Assembly: GCF_021390325.1 (NCBI RefSeq)
Contig: NZ_JAJUWU010000016.1
Span: 124,001 to 188,000, forward strand
Direction of reading: 5' to 3'
Length of the DNA stretch: 64,000 bases
Source: Jiella avicenniae
GTDB taxonomy: Bacteria; Pseudomonadota; Alphaproteobacteria; Rhizobiales; Rhizobiaceae
Shown here piece after piece: positions 16,828-25,297 of this stretch; positions within the stretch are counted from its first letter, which is position 1, and the number at the start of each line of letters is the position of its first letter. Below the pieces are notes generated by a model. The model was not told where the DNA came from and ran no database searches. It saw nothing but the letters and a program-made list of their open reading frames with translations. Position numbers and translations under genes: made by a program.

Positions 16828-17766
16828 TCAGCTCAGGCTGTCTTCATAGTCGCGCCAGATCGATGCGGCGGGCTTCAGATGGGTCTCCGGCGGATTCGTC
16901 GCCTGCCAGTGGGCGGCAAGTTCGGAAGCGGTCGCGGCCCAGACGCCGGGATAGGTCATCGCTTCCTGGAGGAAGCCCGAGAGATCGTCGAAGCGGTGCT
17001 GCCAGCCCGAACGGGCCGGTGAGACGGTGATGTTGAAATAGCGGCCCCGGCGATACTGCGCGAAGAACTCCGCCCGCCAGTTCCGCCTCAGTGCCGCCGG
17101 GCGTTCGAGCCCGGTGCCCTCGTGGGGGAACATCAGGAAGAAGGTGTCGTCGAAATGATAGTAATAGGGGAGGGTGAGCAGGCTCTCGCGTTTCGAAAAG
17201 TCGCTGATCCAGTAATAGGGCGCGTCGTCGGCGAGGCCGTTGCCGAAATAAGCATAGCCCCGCTCGCGCAGAAGGCCGATCGTCGAGTCCGTCACGGTGC
17301 CGGTCGCGAAGCGGTCGTCGCTGCGGGGCAGGGCGTACCAGCCCTTCGCGGTCATTCCCGTCATACGCTTCAGAATGTCGCCGGCGCGGTCCATGTGGTC
17401 AGCTTCCTGCCCGGCTTCGAGCACGTTCGGGTCCTCGCCGAGAAGGCCTTGCGCCGCGATCTCGTGACCGCCCCTCAGGATCGCCTCCATCTGCCGGCCA
17501 TAGGCCTCGACCACGAGCGCCGGCACTGCGAAGGTCGCCTTGATGCCGAGCCGGGCGAAGAGATCGAGAAAGGCGTCCAGCCCCTCGTTCATGCCGAAAT
17601 GCCAGGTCGGATAGGCGAGGTCCTTCGCCGTGATGCCGCTCCTCTTGGTCGCCGGGTTGAGGTTCACCGTCAGGCCGAGCGCCATGTGCCTGCCGTCCGG
17701 CCAGATGACGGCGTCGTCGCGGATGCCGATCTCGTCGCTGGTCGTGTAATTGTCCTTCCAGGGCAT
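16828..17766 (-). CDS. Polysaccharide-deacetylase-fold protein, PuuE-like (first copy)
   Basis: 312 residues with the NodB-like barrel seen in PuuE-type allantoinases. The usual metal-binding signatures are eroded: the first motif reads L-T-V-N-L-N instead of one with Asp-Asp, and the second reads H-E-I-A-A-Q-G instead of one ending in H-G or H-x-x-x-H. PuuE-type members are known to work without the full metal triad, so loss of activity does not follow. It lies four bases after the second copy at 17771, and both are in one operon with a racemase and an amidohydrolase. Opening a cyclic ureide or amide ring is the likely task for at least one of them. Confidence 0.82.
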   Translation of the reverse strand: MPWKDNYTTSDEIGIRDDAVIWPDGRHMALGLTVNLNPATKRSGITAKDLAYPTWHFGMNEGLDAFLDLFARLGIKATFAVPALVVEAYGRQMEAILRGGHEIAAQGLLGEDPNVLEAGQEADHMDRAGDILKRMTGMTAKGWYALPRSDDRFATGTVTDSTIGLLRERGYAYFGNGLADDAPYYWISDFSKRESLLTLPYYYHFDDTFFLMFPHEGTGLERPAALRRNWRAEFFAQYRRGRYFNITVSPARSGWQHRFDDLSGFLQEAMTYPGVWAATASELAAHWQATNPPETHLKPAASIWRDYEDSLS

Positions 17767-17770
17767 CGGC

Positions 17771-18673
17771 CTACTCCTCGGCTCCGCAGTAGGGATGGTG
17801 GGTGAAGATGTGCTCGGCGAGCGCGCCGCAGGTCGGAAACCAGACCCCCGGCAGGGTCTGCATGCGCTGGATCAGGCGCTCGATCATGTCGACACGCATC
17901 GCATGGCCCGAGACGAAAGGGTGCAGCAGGAAGTTCAGATAGCCGCCGCGCTTGTACTGGTGCTCGAAGGCCGCCCACCAGATGTCGAAGATCTCGTCGA
18001 CGTCGAGAATGCGCTGCGCCGCGTTCGGCGTCGCGAGCCAGCCGAAGCTGAAATACATCGCGTCGTCGAGGGCGTAGTGGAAGGGAAGCTGCAGCATCGG
18101 GTTTTCGCCGTCCGCGTCCAGCTCGTAGAAGGGCATGGTGCGGGCCGAGGTGAAGGAGTTGTAGACGACGCCTTTGCTTCTCAGGAGCGCCGGCGTGTGG
18201 CTCGACCTTGTGCCGGTGATGGGCCGCTTTGCGACCTTTTCGAGCGCTGCTAGCGCCCGCGTCAGATGGGCGTCCTCGATCGCGGGGTCCTTCGGAACCT
18301 CGTGCTCCCACATATGGTCCGCAAGTTCGTGGCCCGCCGCGACGGCGTGTTCGAGCACCTGCGGATAGAGTTCGCAGATGCGGCCCGGCGTGAAGAGCGT
18401 GACGTCGACGCCGTTCGCCTCGAACATCGAGAGGATGCGCCAGATGCCGACGCGGCCGCCGAATTCGCCCTTGGCCTTCTGGCCCCAAGGCTCGTTCAGC
18501 ATCCGTCTCAGGAGCATGGCGTCGAAGTCGAGGGTGAAGTTGACGGCGATCCGGACGCCGTCGGGATAGGCGAAATCCTTGATCGGCACTCGCCGGCGTT
18601 CCTGAAAGCGCGCGGCGGCGAGAAGGGCTCCGTAAGTTCCTGCGTCTGCCGAAGCCGGATGGGGCTCGCTCAT
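17771..18673 (-). CDS. Polysaccharide-deacetylase-fold protein, PuuE-like (second copy)
   Basis: 300 residues. This copy keeps more of the NodB-type pattern: N-F-T-L-D-F-D-A-M near residue 50, the PuuE-like G-R-V-G-I-W-R-I-L-S-M-F-E segment, and A-A-G-H-E-L-A-D-H-M-W-E-H with several acidic and His residues. It also has a His-rich C-terminus (EHIFTHHPYCG). It is a paralogue of the 312-residue protein next door. Expected activity is hydrolysis of a C-N bond, for example a ring-opening amidase on a hydantoin- or allantoin-like compound. Its ATG overlaps the racemase stop by four bases. Whether it acts alone or as a heteromer with its neighbour is unknown. Confidence 0.85.
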   Translation of the reverse strand: MSEPHPASADAGTYGALLAAARFQERRRVPIKDFAYPDGVRIAVNFTLDFDAMLLRRMLNEPWGQKAKGEFGGRVGIWRILSMFEANGVDVTLFTPGRICELYPQVLEHAVAAGHELADHMWEHEVPKDPAIEDAHLTRALAALEKVAKRPITGTRSSHTPALLRSKGVVYNSFTSARTMPFYELDADGENPMLQLPFHYALDDAMYFSFGWLATPNAAQRILDVDEIFDIWWAAFEHQYKRGGYLNFLLHPFVSGHAMRVDMIERLIQRMQTLPGVWFPTCGALAEHIFTHHPYCGAEE

Positions 18674-19422
18674 GGTCGTCCTTCCCGATTCATTGAGTTT
18701 CGCGCCGCCGTGCTGCGCTGGCCGGCGAGTGGGGGCCGGTAGAGCAAGGCTGCTTCTGCGGCCCGGAGGCCGGCGATGACCGGATTGACGACCGGCACGC
18801 CGACCGCTTCGCTCAATCGTTCAGGCAACTCCGGCGCGAATGACATCGCGAGACAGCCGAGGACCAGAACCTCCGCGCCATGGTCGAGGCAGGCGCGCGC
18901 CCGTTCGACGATGCCGCCGAAATGGCGTTCGGGCTCTGCGACGAGCGCCGCGACGTCACAGCCGACGAGGACTTCCGAGACGAACATCGCCTCGAGCCCG
19001 ATGCCGCGAATGCGCCGCCTGAGCCCCGGCGGGGTCGGGTCCGAGGAGAGGACCGAGAAGCGCTCGCCGAGCTGGACGGCGGCGAGCATCGCGGCTTCTC
19101 CGGGGCCGACCACCGGCAACCTCGAAACCTCGGCCAAGGCCTCGACGGCCGGATCGCTGAAACAGCCGATGACGACCGCGTCGAAGCCCTCGTCCCGCCA
19201 GCGGGACGCGCTCTCTTGCAGGCTCGGAAAGACCCTGGCGATGTCGACGGCCGATTCCACGGCGGCGGGGCCGCTTTCGGGCGAGGCGATCGCGACCTCG
19301 GCGCCGGGCGACCAGCCCTCGAGCATTGCCAGCCGCCGCGCGACCTCCGCCTCGCCGGCGCTGCGGTGGAGCGGGCTGACGAGCTGGTAGAGCAGCCGGG
19401 GCCTGTCGTGCCTTTCAACCAT
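18670..19422 (-). CDS. Asp/Glu/hydantoin racemase family protein
   Basis: 250 residues. Racemases of this family use two Cys as acid and base; Cys87 (VVIGCFSDP) and Cys190 (VLVLGCLAM) are in the right places. It resembles hydantoin and allantoin racemases, which interconvert enantiomers so that stereospecific ring-opening enzymes can use both. It lies downstream of the importer genes and overlaps the start of the deacetylase-fold gene by four bases. This supports a pathway in which an imported racemic cyclic ureide is first racemised, then hydrolysed. Maleate isomerase-type activity is a less likely alternative. Confidence 0.88.
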   Translation of the reverse strand: MVERHDRPRLLYQLVSPLHRSAGEAEVARRLAMLEGWSPGAEVAIASPESGPAAVESAVDIARVFPSLQESASRWRDEGFDAVVIGCFSDPAVEALAEVSRLPVVGPGEAAMLAAVQLGERFSVLSSDPTPPGLRRRIRGIGLEAMFVSEVLVGCDVAALVAEPERHFGGIVERARACLDHGAEVLVLGCLAMSFAPELPERLSEAVGVPVVNPVIAGLRAAEAALLYRPPLAGQRSTAARNSMNREGRP

Positions 19423-19458
19423 GGGCGTGCCGTTCTCGCGTCATGGGCTTGCCGACCC

Positions 19459-20271
19459 TCAGAAAGCGCGTTGCAGGCCGACGAGCTTCTGCACCAGGGC
19501 GACGCCGATGACGGAGAGGACGATCGAGATCGTCGCGGCCGCCGCCGCCGTGGGCTTGAACTCGTAGGTCAGGAAATCGAAGAGAGCGAGCGGCAGGGTG
19601 TTGCCGCCCAGGGGCTTGAGAAGCAGCGAGATCGTGTAGAGATCGAAGCTGTTGATGAAGGCGAAGATCGCGCCCATCACCACGCCCGGCATGATCAGGG
19701 GCAGGATCACCATCCTGAAGGTCTGCCATTGCGTCGCGCCGAGGCTCGCCGAGGCCTCGTCCAGCGAGGCGGGTACCTGCCTGAGGGCGGCGGTGATCGA
19801 GACGTAGGCGTAGGGGAAGGACATCAGGATGTGGCCCATCTGAAGCCCCAGCACCGTCTTGCCGAGCCCGATCTTGAAGAGGAAGAACAGCAGGCCGACG
19901 GCGGTCAGCAGTTCCGGCACCAGCAGCGGCAGGGTCATTCCGAGCTGGAACCAGCCGCTCTTTCGGCCGGACAGGACCTGGCCGCACAACGCCGCCATGG
20001 TCGCGACGACCGTCGTCACGACGGCGGTGATCGCGCCGATGCGCAAGGACAGAAGCAGGCCGTCGACGAGATCCCGACGCGCGAAGAACTCGCGATACCA
20101 TTGCAGCGAAAACCCGCGCGGCGGAAACTCGATCAACAGCCCGGCCGTGAAGGACGCGCCGACGATGGTCACCAGCGGCACCAGCAGGAAGACGTAGAGA
20201 AGGGCGATCAAGACGGCGAAGCCGAGTCCGACCGGCCGCTGATGGGCGAACATGGTGGCGGTCCCGCTCAT
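19459..20271 (-). CDS. ABC transporter permease, PotC/spermidine-type
   Basis: 270-residue inner-membrane permease with about six hydrophobic segments, starting with L-I-A-L-L-Y-V-F-L-L-V-P-L-V. The cytoplasmic EAA loop reads D-E-A-S-A-S-L-G-A-T-Q-W-Q-T-F-R-M-V-I-L-P. I used the ATG at 20271, which overlaps the stop of the partner permease by four bases; the longer frame is a shadow of that gene. Together with the permease at 20268, the ATPase at 21122 and the binding protein at 22193, it forms a polyamine/opine-type importer feeding the ureide-like pathway. Confidence 0.92.
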   Translation of the reverse strand: MSGTATMFAHQRPVGLGFAVLIALLYVFLLVPLVTIVGASFTAGLLIEFPPRGFSLQWYREFFARRDLVDGLLLSLRIGAITAVVTTVVATMAALCGQVLSGRKSGWFQLGMTLPLLVPELLTAVGLLFFLFKIGLGKTVLGLQMGHILMSFPYAYVSITAALRQVPASLDEASASLGATQWQTFRMVILPLIMPGVVMGAIFAFINSFDLYTISLLLKPLGGNTLPLALFDFLTYEFKPTAAAAATISIVLSVIGVALVQKLVGLQRAF

Positions 20272-21125
20272 GCCCGCGCCCTTTCCATCAGCCGCCATGT
20301 CAGCGCGGTGAAGACGCCGACGACGAGGATCGTCGAGAGCGACAGCATGATCGCGAGCGCCGAGCCGAGCGGCCATCGGAAGGTGCCGGTGAGTTCGGCG
20401 ATGATCAGGGTCGGCATGTAGGTGACCATCTGCCCGCCGAGCAGCGCCGGCGTGACGTAGGCCGCGACCGCCAGCACGTAGACGAGGATCAGCCCCGGCT
20501 GGATGCCGGGAAAGCTCAAGGGCAGGATGATGTCGCGGAAGACCCGGTAGCGGCTCGCGCCCATCGAGACGGACGCCTCGACGAGATTGTCCGGAATGTT
20601 GCGCAGCGCATTGTTGATCGGCAGCACCATGAACGGCACGAAGACATGCACCAAAGCGAGGATCACGAGGGTCTGCGTGAAGAGAAGCCGAAGCGGCTGC
20701 GATATGATGCCGAGCGCGATCAGGCTCTCGTTGAGCGGGCCGTTCAACGCCGTCACGATCATCCAGCCGAAATTGCGCACGAGGACGCCGGTCATCAGCG
20801 GCGAGGCGATGAGCGCGTAGAGGAGGGCGGCCTTCATCCCGCTCGCCTTCGACAGGTGCCAGGCGATCGGAAAGCTGACGATCAGGCAGAGGATCGCGAC
20901 GCCGGCCGCCGTCAGGAGCGAGCGGACGAGAACGTTCCAGTAGAAGCCGTCGCCGAAGACTCGGGCGTAATGCATCAGCGTATAGTCGTCGCCGAAGGGA
21001 TCGACGGCGCCGGGCACGCGGAAGCTCATCTCCACCATGTTGGTGATCGGCAGGATCATGAAGACGAAGATCAGCGCGACCGCCGGAACGCCGAGCAGAA
21101 GCCTGAGATGGCGCGATTTGATCAT
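20268..21125 (-). CDS. ABC transporter permease, PotB/spermidine-type
   Basis: 285-residue inner-membrane permease. The first membrane segment (LLLGVPAVALIFVFMILP) is followed by the periplasmic region, and the EAA loop reads V-E-A-S-V-S-M-G-A-S-R-Y-R-V-F-R-D-I-I-L-P-L. The ATG at 21125 overlaps the ATPase stop by four bases. The open frame extends much further upstream through the ATPase gene, but that part is a low-complexity Arg-rich shadow. It pairs with the PotC-type permease immediately downstream. Confidence 0.92.
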   Translation of the reverse strand: MIKSRHLRLLLGVPAVALIFVFMILPITNMVEMSFRVPGAVDPFGDDYTLMHYARVFGDGFYWNVLVRSLLTAAGVAILCLIVSFPIAWHLSKASGMKAALLYALIASPLMTGVLVRNFGWMIVTALNGPLNESLIALGIISQPLRLLFTQTLVILALVHVFVPFMVLPINNALRNIPDNLVEASVSMGASRYRVFRDIILPLSFPGIQPGLILVYVLAVAAYVTPALLGGQMVTYMPTLIIAELTGTFRWPLGSALAIMLSLSTILVVGVFTALTWRLMERARA

Positions 21126-22189
21126 GCCGCGACCTCTGGCATCAGCCAGGCATGCGAGCGGTCGACGGTGATGCCGACGTCCTCGCCGATGCGCACCGGC
21201 GTGTTCGGCGGGGTCGTCAGCTTCAGGACGCCGCCGTCGGCAAGCGCGATCTCGCAATGCTGGGACGCGCCGAGAAAAGCCGATTTGACGATCTTGCCGC
21301 GAAAGGTCGCGGCCTCGCCCGAGCCCGCCAGTGCCAGAGATTCCGGGCGCAGCAACAGTTCGGCCGCATCGTCCGGCTTCAGTGAAGGGACGCATTCGAC
21401 GTCGAGTTCGGCCCCGCCGACCCGGACCCGCATGCGGCCTTCGCCGAGGGCTCGCAGGGGGCGGCAGGAGAGGAAATTCGCCTCGCCGGTGAAGTCCGCG
21501 ACATAGCGCTCGACCGGCTTCTGGTAGATCTCGCGCGGGCTCGCGAACTGCGCGACGCGGCCCTTCTTCATCACCGCCACCATGTCCGAGATCGCCATCG
21601 CCTCGGACTGGTCGTGGGTGACGTAGAAGGCGGTGATGCCCGATTGCTGCTGGAGATCGCGGATCAGCCAGCGCACCTCGTCCCGCAGGCGCGCGTCGAG
21701 ATTGGCGAGCGGCTCGTCGAGAAGGAGGAGCTTCGGCTTCAGGACGAGCGCGCGGGCGAGCGCCACGCGCTGCTGCTGGCCGCCGGAGATCTCGCGGGGC
21801 ATGCGATGTTCGAGCCCCGTCAGCTTGACGAGGCTCATGACGTCGTGGACCCGCGTCTTGATCTCGTCGGCGCTGCATTTTCTGAGTTTCAGACCGTAGC
21901 CGATGTTCTCGGCTACGGTCATGTGCGGAAAGAGCGCATAGTTCTGGAAGACGACGCCGAAGCCGCGGCGGTTGGAGGGCGTTGCGAGAATGCTCTGCCC
22001 GTCCAGCTCGATCTCGCCCCCGTCGGGTTCGAGGAACCCGGCAAGGCAGCGCAGCGTCGTGCTCTTGCCGCAGCCGGAGGGCCCGAGAAGCGTCACGAGC
22101 TCGCCCGACCGCGCCGCGATCGACACCCCGTCGAGCGCGACGAAGTCGTCGTAGCGTTTGCGCAGGTTCTTGACGTCGACAGTCGCCAT
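21122..22189 (-). CDS. ABC transporter ATP-binding protein, PotA-type
   Basis: 355-residue cytoplasmic ATPase. Walker A is GPSGCGKST at 36-44; the Q-loop, the signature I-S-G-G-Q-Q-Q-R-V-A-L-A-R-A-L, Walker B L-L-L-L-D-E-P-L-A-N-L-D and the switch His (YVTHDQSEA) are all intact. The C-terminal third (about 240-355) is a TOBE-type regulatory domain, as in PotA, FbpC and MalK-like proteins. It energises the permease pair downstream and follows the binding-protein gene by three bases. The order binding protein, ATPase, permease, permease is standard for this importer class. Confidence 0.94.
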   Translation of the reverse strand: MATVDVKNLRKRYDDFVALDGVSIAARSGELVTLLGPSGCGKSTTLRCLAGFLEPDGGEIELDGQSILATPSNRRGFGVVFQNYALFPHMTVAENIGYGLKLRKCSADEIKTRVHDVMSLVKLTGLEHRMPREISGGQQQRVALARALVLKPKLLLLDEPLANLDARLRDEVRWLIRDLQQQSGITAFYVTHDQSEAMAISDMVAVMKKGRVAQFASPREIYQKPVERYVADFTGEANFLSCRPLRALGEGRMRVRVGGAELDVECVPSLKPDDAAELLLRPESLALAGSGEAATFRGKIVKSAFLGASQHCEIALADGGVLKLTTPPNTPVRIGEDVGITVDRSHAWLMPEVAA

Positions 22190-22192
22190 GGA

Positions 22193-23224
22193 TCAGATCG
22201 TGCGGTCCCAGAGATCGTTGAGATCGGGAATGATCGCCAGCGTCTCGTCCCAGTCGAAGCGGATCGCCTTGGAGACGACCTCGGCCTGGAGCGGCCATTT
22301 CTGCAGCTCCTCGGGCAGTTCGACCGTCTTGTTGGTCGGCGCGATCAACCAGTTTTCCGCCATCCAGAGCTGCGTCTCGGGGCTGAGGACGAAGTTTACG
22401 TACTCCTCGCCGAGCTTCTTGTCGGGGTGGTTCTTGAAGACCGAGAAAGAGTGGTCGAACACCATCATGCCCTCTTCCGGCACGACGAAGTCGATCGGCA
22501 CACCCTGCTCCTGCATGGTCTTGACTTCGCCGACGTCGATCGGCGCGACCGCGATCTGGCCCTGCGTCAGAAGCGGCGTCAGCTGCGCCGAATAGCCGAT
22601 CTGCGGGAAGGGGGCGAGCTCCTTGAACTTGGCGACGGCGGTCTCGATGTCGTCGCGGCCCGAGCCGAAGTGTTCGCCCGCCCAGAGCGCCATCATGGTC
22701 GCAGCCGAGTTGGTGATCTTGTAAAGTCCGAGCTGGCCCTTGAAGCGCTCGTCCCAGAGATCGGCCCAGCCCTTCGGCGGCGATTTGACGAGATTGGTGC
22801 GATAGGCGAGGACCAGCGGCGCCAGCATGCCGGTGAGGGCGGTCTTGCCCTTGAGGATGGCGGGCTCGATCAGGTCCGCCATGTTCGGCACCTTCTCGGG
22901 CGTCAGCTCCTCGAAGTATCCGTCGTTGCGGATCATCGCCGTGTATTTCTCGTTGAGCATCACGGCGGGGAAGGGCGGATTTTCGACGCCGGCAGCCCGG
23001 AAGTTCGAGATCCACGACATGCCGAGACCGATGTCGAGGTCGAAGGGCTTGCCGATCTGCTCGGCAAAGCGCGGCATGATGGTCTGCCGCCAGTCGTTTT
23101 CCCAGCGGCCGCCGAACATGTTGACGATGAAGGTGTCGGACTGGGCGAAGGCGGGCGCGCGCATCATGCCGAGGGCTGCGGCGCCTGCGGACAACTGCAG
23201 GAAGTTACGACGCGAAAAATTCAT
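22193..23224 (-). CDS. ABC transporter periplasmic binding protein, PotD-like
   Basis: 343 residues. The N-terminus M-N-F-S-R-R-N-F-L-Q-L-S-A-G has the twin-Arg consensus (S-R-R-N-F-L) and ends at A-F-A-Q, so it is a Tat-exported lipid-free binding protein. The mature part follows the family-1 spermidine/putrescine pattern (F-I-V-N-M-F-G-G-R-W-E near the start, T-G-M-L-A-P-L-V-L-A-Y-R-T-N, W-A-D-L-W-D-E-R-F-K-G). It captures the substrate of the operon. Members of this family bind polyamines, opines, aminophosphonates and other small cations; the enzymes downstream hint at a ureide or amino-acid amide. Confidence 0.92.
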   Translation of the reverse strand: MNFSRRNFLQLSAGAAALGMMRAPAFAQSDTFIVNMFGGRWENDWRQTIMPRFAEQIGKPFDLDIGLGMSWISNFRAAGVENPPFPAVMLNEKYTAMIRNDGYFEELTPEKVPNMADLIEPAILKGKTALTGMLAPLVLAYRTNLVKSPPKGWADLWDERFKGQLGLYKITNSAATMMALWAGEHFGSGRDDIETAVAKFKELAPFPQIGYSAQLTPLLTQGQIAVAPIDVGEVKTMQEQGVPIDFVVPEEGMMVFDHSFSVFKNHPDKKLGEEYVNFVLSPETQLWMAENWLIAPTNKTVELPEELQKWPLQAEVVSKAIRFDWDETLAIIPDLNDLWDRTI

Positions 23225-23319
23225 CAGTCACTCCTTGGGGTCCAGTTGGAAGGTGGGGCCTCCGCCGAACCGAAGCGGCAGACCCGTTGTCCGTCGGGGG
23301 ACGGGGGCAGTCGTGGCGA

Positions 23320-24966
23320 TCACATGGGAATCGCGGTGGGGTCGAGACGCAGGTCGATGAGGGTCGGCCCCTTGCGGGCGCCGAGCGCCCGGCAGGCCTG
23401 CCCAAGGCTTTCGGGGTCGTCGACGCGAAAGGCTTTGAGGCCCATCGCGGCGGCGATCGCGGCGAAGTCCGGCGGGGCGATCATCGACAGGCCCGGATCC
23501 ATGCCGCGATTGGTGAACTGGATGTGCTCGGCGCCGTAGCTGCCGTCGTTGCAGACGATGACGACGAGGTCCATTCGCTCGCGGACGGCGGTCGCGAGTT
23601 CCGACAGGCCGGAGAGAAGAAATCCGCCGTCGCCGGCGACGAGCACGGTGGGGCGGGACGGATCGGCGGCCGCCGCCCCGATCGCCTCGCCGAGCCCGCA
23701 GCCGATCGCGCCGAAATGGCAGGTATAGACGAGGTCGCGCGGGGCGCTGACCGGCAGATGCCGCCAGGCGGTGGTGACGAAGCGGCCGAGATCGGCGACG
23801 AGGGCGCGCTTTTTCGGCAAGGCGGCGTCGAGCGCCCTCAGGGCGGGTTCGAAATCGACCGTTCCCGGCGCCGTCTTCGCCATGGACGGCAGCGTCTCGC
23901 GCGCCACCCGTTCGTTCGCCAGTCGCTTTTTCAGGTCTTCGTCCGCCGCGCCGGAGCCGGCGATGTCGGCCATGTCGAGAAGAGCGATCATGGCGCGGGC
24001 CGTGCCCGCGATGTCGCCGATGAGGCAAAGGGTCGGTTCGGTGAGGCGCGGTGTTTCCAGACTGTCCGGGAGCACCTGGATCACCCGCTTGCCGCGCGTA
24101 TGGGCGCCCTCTTCTATGGTGTGCTTGCTGAGGCTCGCGCCGAAGGCGAGGATGCAGTCCGACGCCATGATCGCATCCACCGCGACCGGATGGCTGAGGC
24201 CGCCGAAGATGCCGAGATCGAAGGTCTCGCCGGCAAAGAGCCCTTGCGCCTTCAGCGTCGTCGCGAGCGGCGCCTCGAGGCGGGCGGCGAGATCGATCAG
24301 GGCCGTTCTCGCGTCATCACCGATCGCAGCGCGCCCGGCGAGGATCAGCGGTCGCCGCGCCGAGGCGAGCATGCCGACCGCGTCTTCCAGCGCCTCGCCC
24401 CGCGCCGGGCCCATCGGGACCTCGGGCAGGACCGGCCGCAGGAGCCGACCGCTCGCCTCGGCCCATTGCAGGTCGACGCGCATGTTGAAGACGACCGGCC
24501 GTCGCTCGTGTGCGGCAAGGCGAAAGGCGCGTTCGAGATCGGCCGCCGCCGTCTCCGGCCCGCGCATCTCGACGAAGCCGGCGCCGGTGGCGGCAACGAC
24601 CGGCCGCTGGTCGATCTTCTGGAGATGCTGAAGGTCGCCCGGCGCGGTATCGCCGCACAGGAGCACCATCGCAATGCCGCCTTTGGCGCCCTCGGTGAGC
24701 GCCGTCACGCAATTGGTGAGCGCCGGACCGTGGGTGACGGTCGCAACCCCGATGCGCCCGCTCGCCTGTGCGAAACCGAGAGCGGCGAGCACCGCATTCG
24801 CCTCGTGGGTGCAGGCGACGTAGCGCCCGGTGCCGTTCGCGACGAAGGCATCGACCATGAAGAGATTGGCGTCGCCGACGAGGCCGAACAGATGCGAGGT
24901 TCCGAGCCTTGCCAAACTCTCGGCCAAAAGCCGATGAACCGTCCTTGCGACCCGCGCATGCTGCAT
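23320..24966 (-). CDS. Thiamine diphosphate-dependent enzyme (acetolactate synthase / benzoylformate decarboxylase superfamily)
   Basis: 548 residues with the three-domain arrangement of the family. Glu55 in T-H-E-A-N-A is the catalytic residue that activates the cofactor. The ThDP/Mg motif spans GDG at 445-447 and N-D at 473-474 (CNDGSYG). It would join or split 2-oxoacid-derived units in the cytoplasm. In a ureide pathway the expected enzyme would be glyoxylate carboligase, but that enzyme lacks the catalytic Glu, which is present here, so a decarboxylase or sulfopyruvate/acetolactate-like role fits better. It is the first gene of the ten-gene operon; the binding-protein gene follows after 95 bases. 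Confidence 0.9.
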   Translation of the reverse strand: MQHARVARTVHRLLAESLARLGTSHLFGLVGDANLFMVDAFVANGTGRYVACTHEANAVLAALGFAQASGRIGVATVTHGPALTNCVTALTEGAKGGIAMVLLCGDTAPGDLQHLQKIDQRPVVAATGAGFVEMRGPETAAADLERAFRLAAHERRPVVFNMRVDLQWAEASGRLLRPVLPEVPMGPARGEALEDAVGMLASARRPLILAGRAAIGDDARTALIDLAARLEAPLATTLKAQGLFAGETFDLGIFGGLSHPVAVDAIMASDCILAFGASLSKHTIEEGAHTRGKRVIQVLPDSLETPRLTEPTLCLIGDIAGTARAMIALLDMADIAGSGAADEDLKKRLANERVARETLPSMAKTAPGTVDFEPALRALDAALPKKRALVADLGRFVTTAWRHLPVSAPRDLVYTCHFGAIGCGLGEAIGAAAADPSRPTVLVAGDGGFLLSGLSELATAVRERMDLVVIVCNDGSYGAEHIQFTNRGMDPGLSMIAPPDFAAIAAAMGLKAFRVDDPESLGQACRALGARKGPTLIDLRLDPTAIPM

Positions 24967-25062
24967 GTTTCCGTAAAGCCCCCGATCACGAAAAAGGCGA
25001 TGAGCAAGGGGGAGGTTAGCAGGTTTTAAAATGAGAAAAAGTGCGTAATTTTCACCGAAAAA

Positions 25063-25078
25063 GTTCTCTCAAGAGAAC
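25063..25078. promoter_or_regulatory. Inverted repeat upstream of the TPP-enzyme operon
   Basis: Arms GTTCTCT and AGAGAAC are perfect reverse complements separated by CA. The site lies 97-112 bases upstream of the first gene of the ureide-like operon, in an AT-richer stretch. It could be an operator for that operon's regulator, or a short hairpin. No regulator gene is adjacent. Confidence 0.35.
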
Positions 25079-25153
25079 ATAACTCGGAGACGAAGCCACC
25101 CCGACGGCGACGATAGGCCCTTCCATGTCTCGTCAGCCAAGCCCGCGTCTCGG

Positions 25154-25290
25154 TGAGGTAGTCCCGGTTTCCCGGACAGTTGGATAAGCTTGGTTCGCCC
25201 GAGAGAAAGGACGAACCCGATGACGGGGAAACGGAAGTGGTATTCGGCGGACTTCAAGGCCGAGGTGGCGCTGGAGCTGGGTCTCCCCGT
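25154..25290 (+). mobile_element. IS3-family remnant (left end and start of orfA)
   Basis: The stretch beginning TGAGGTAGTCCCGGTTTCCC at 25154 looks like an IS3-type left terminal repeat. Downstream, the ATG at 25220 starts M-T-G-K-R-K-W-Y-S-A-D-F-K-A-E-V-A-L-E, the conserved N-terminus of an IS3-family OrfA (helix-turn-helix transposase subunit). After about 21 codons the similarity stops abruptly and the frame ends at 25297, so only the tip of the element survives. The sequence beyond about 25283 (CCTGAAAATAGTAGGACACG) looks foreign to it and may be the end of another element or a deletion junction. Confidence 0.6.
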
Positions 25291-25297
25291 GGCCTGA

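Noticed and set aside
23320-24966. Glyoxylate carboligase identity for the TPP enzyme
   Set aside because: The catalytic Glu55 is present, whereas glyoxylate carboligase lacks it; the name would overstate the evidence.
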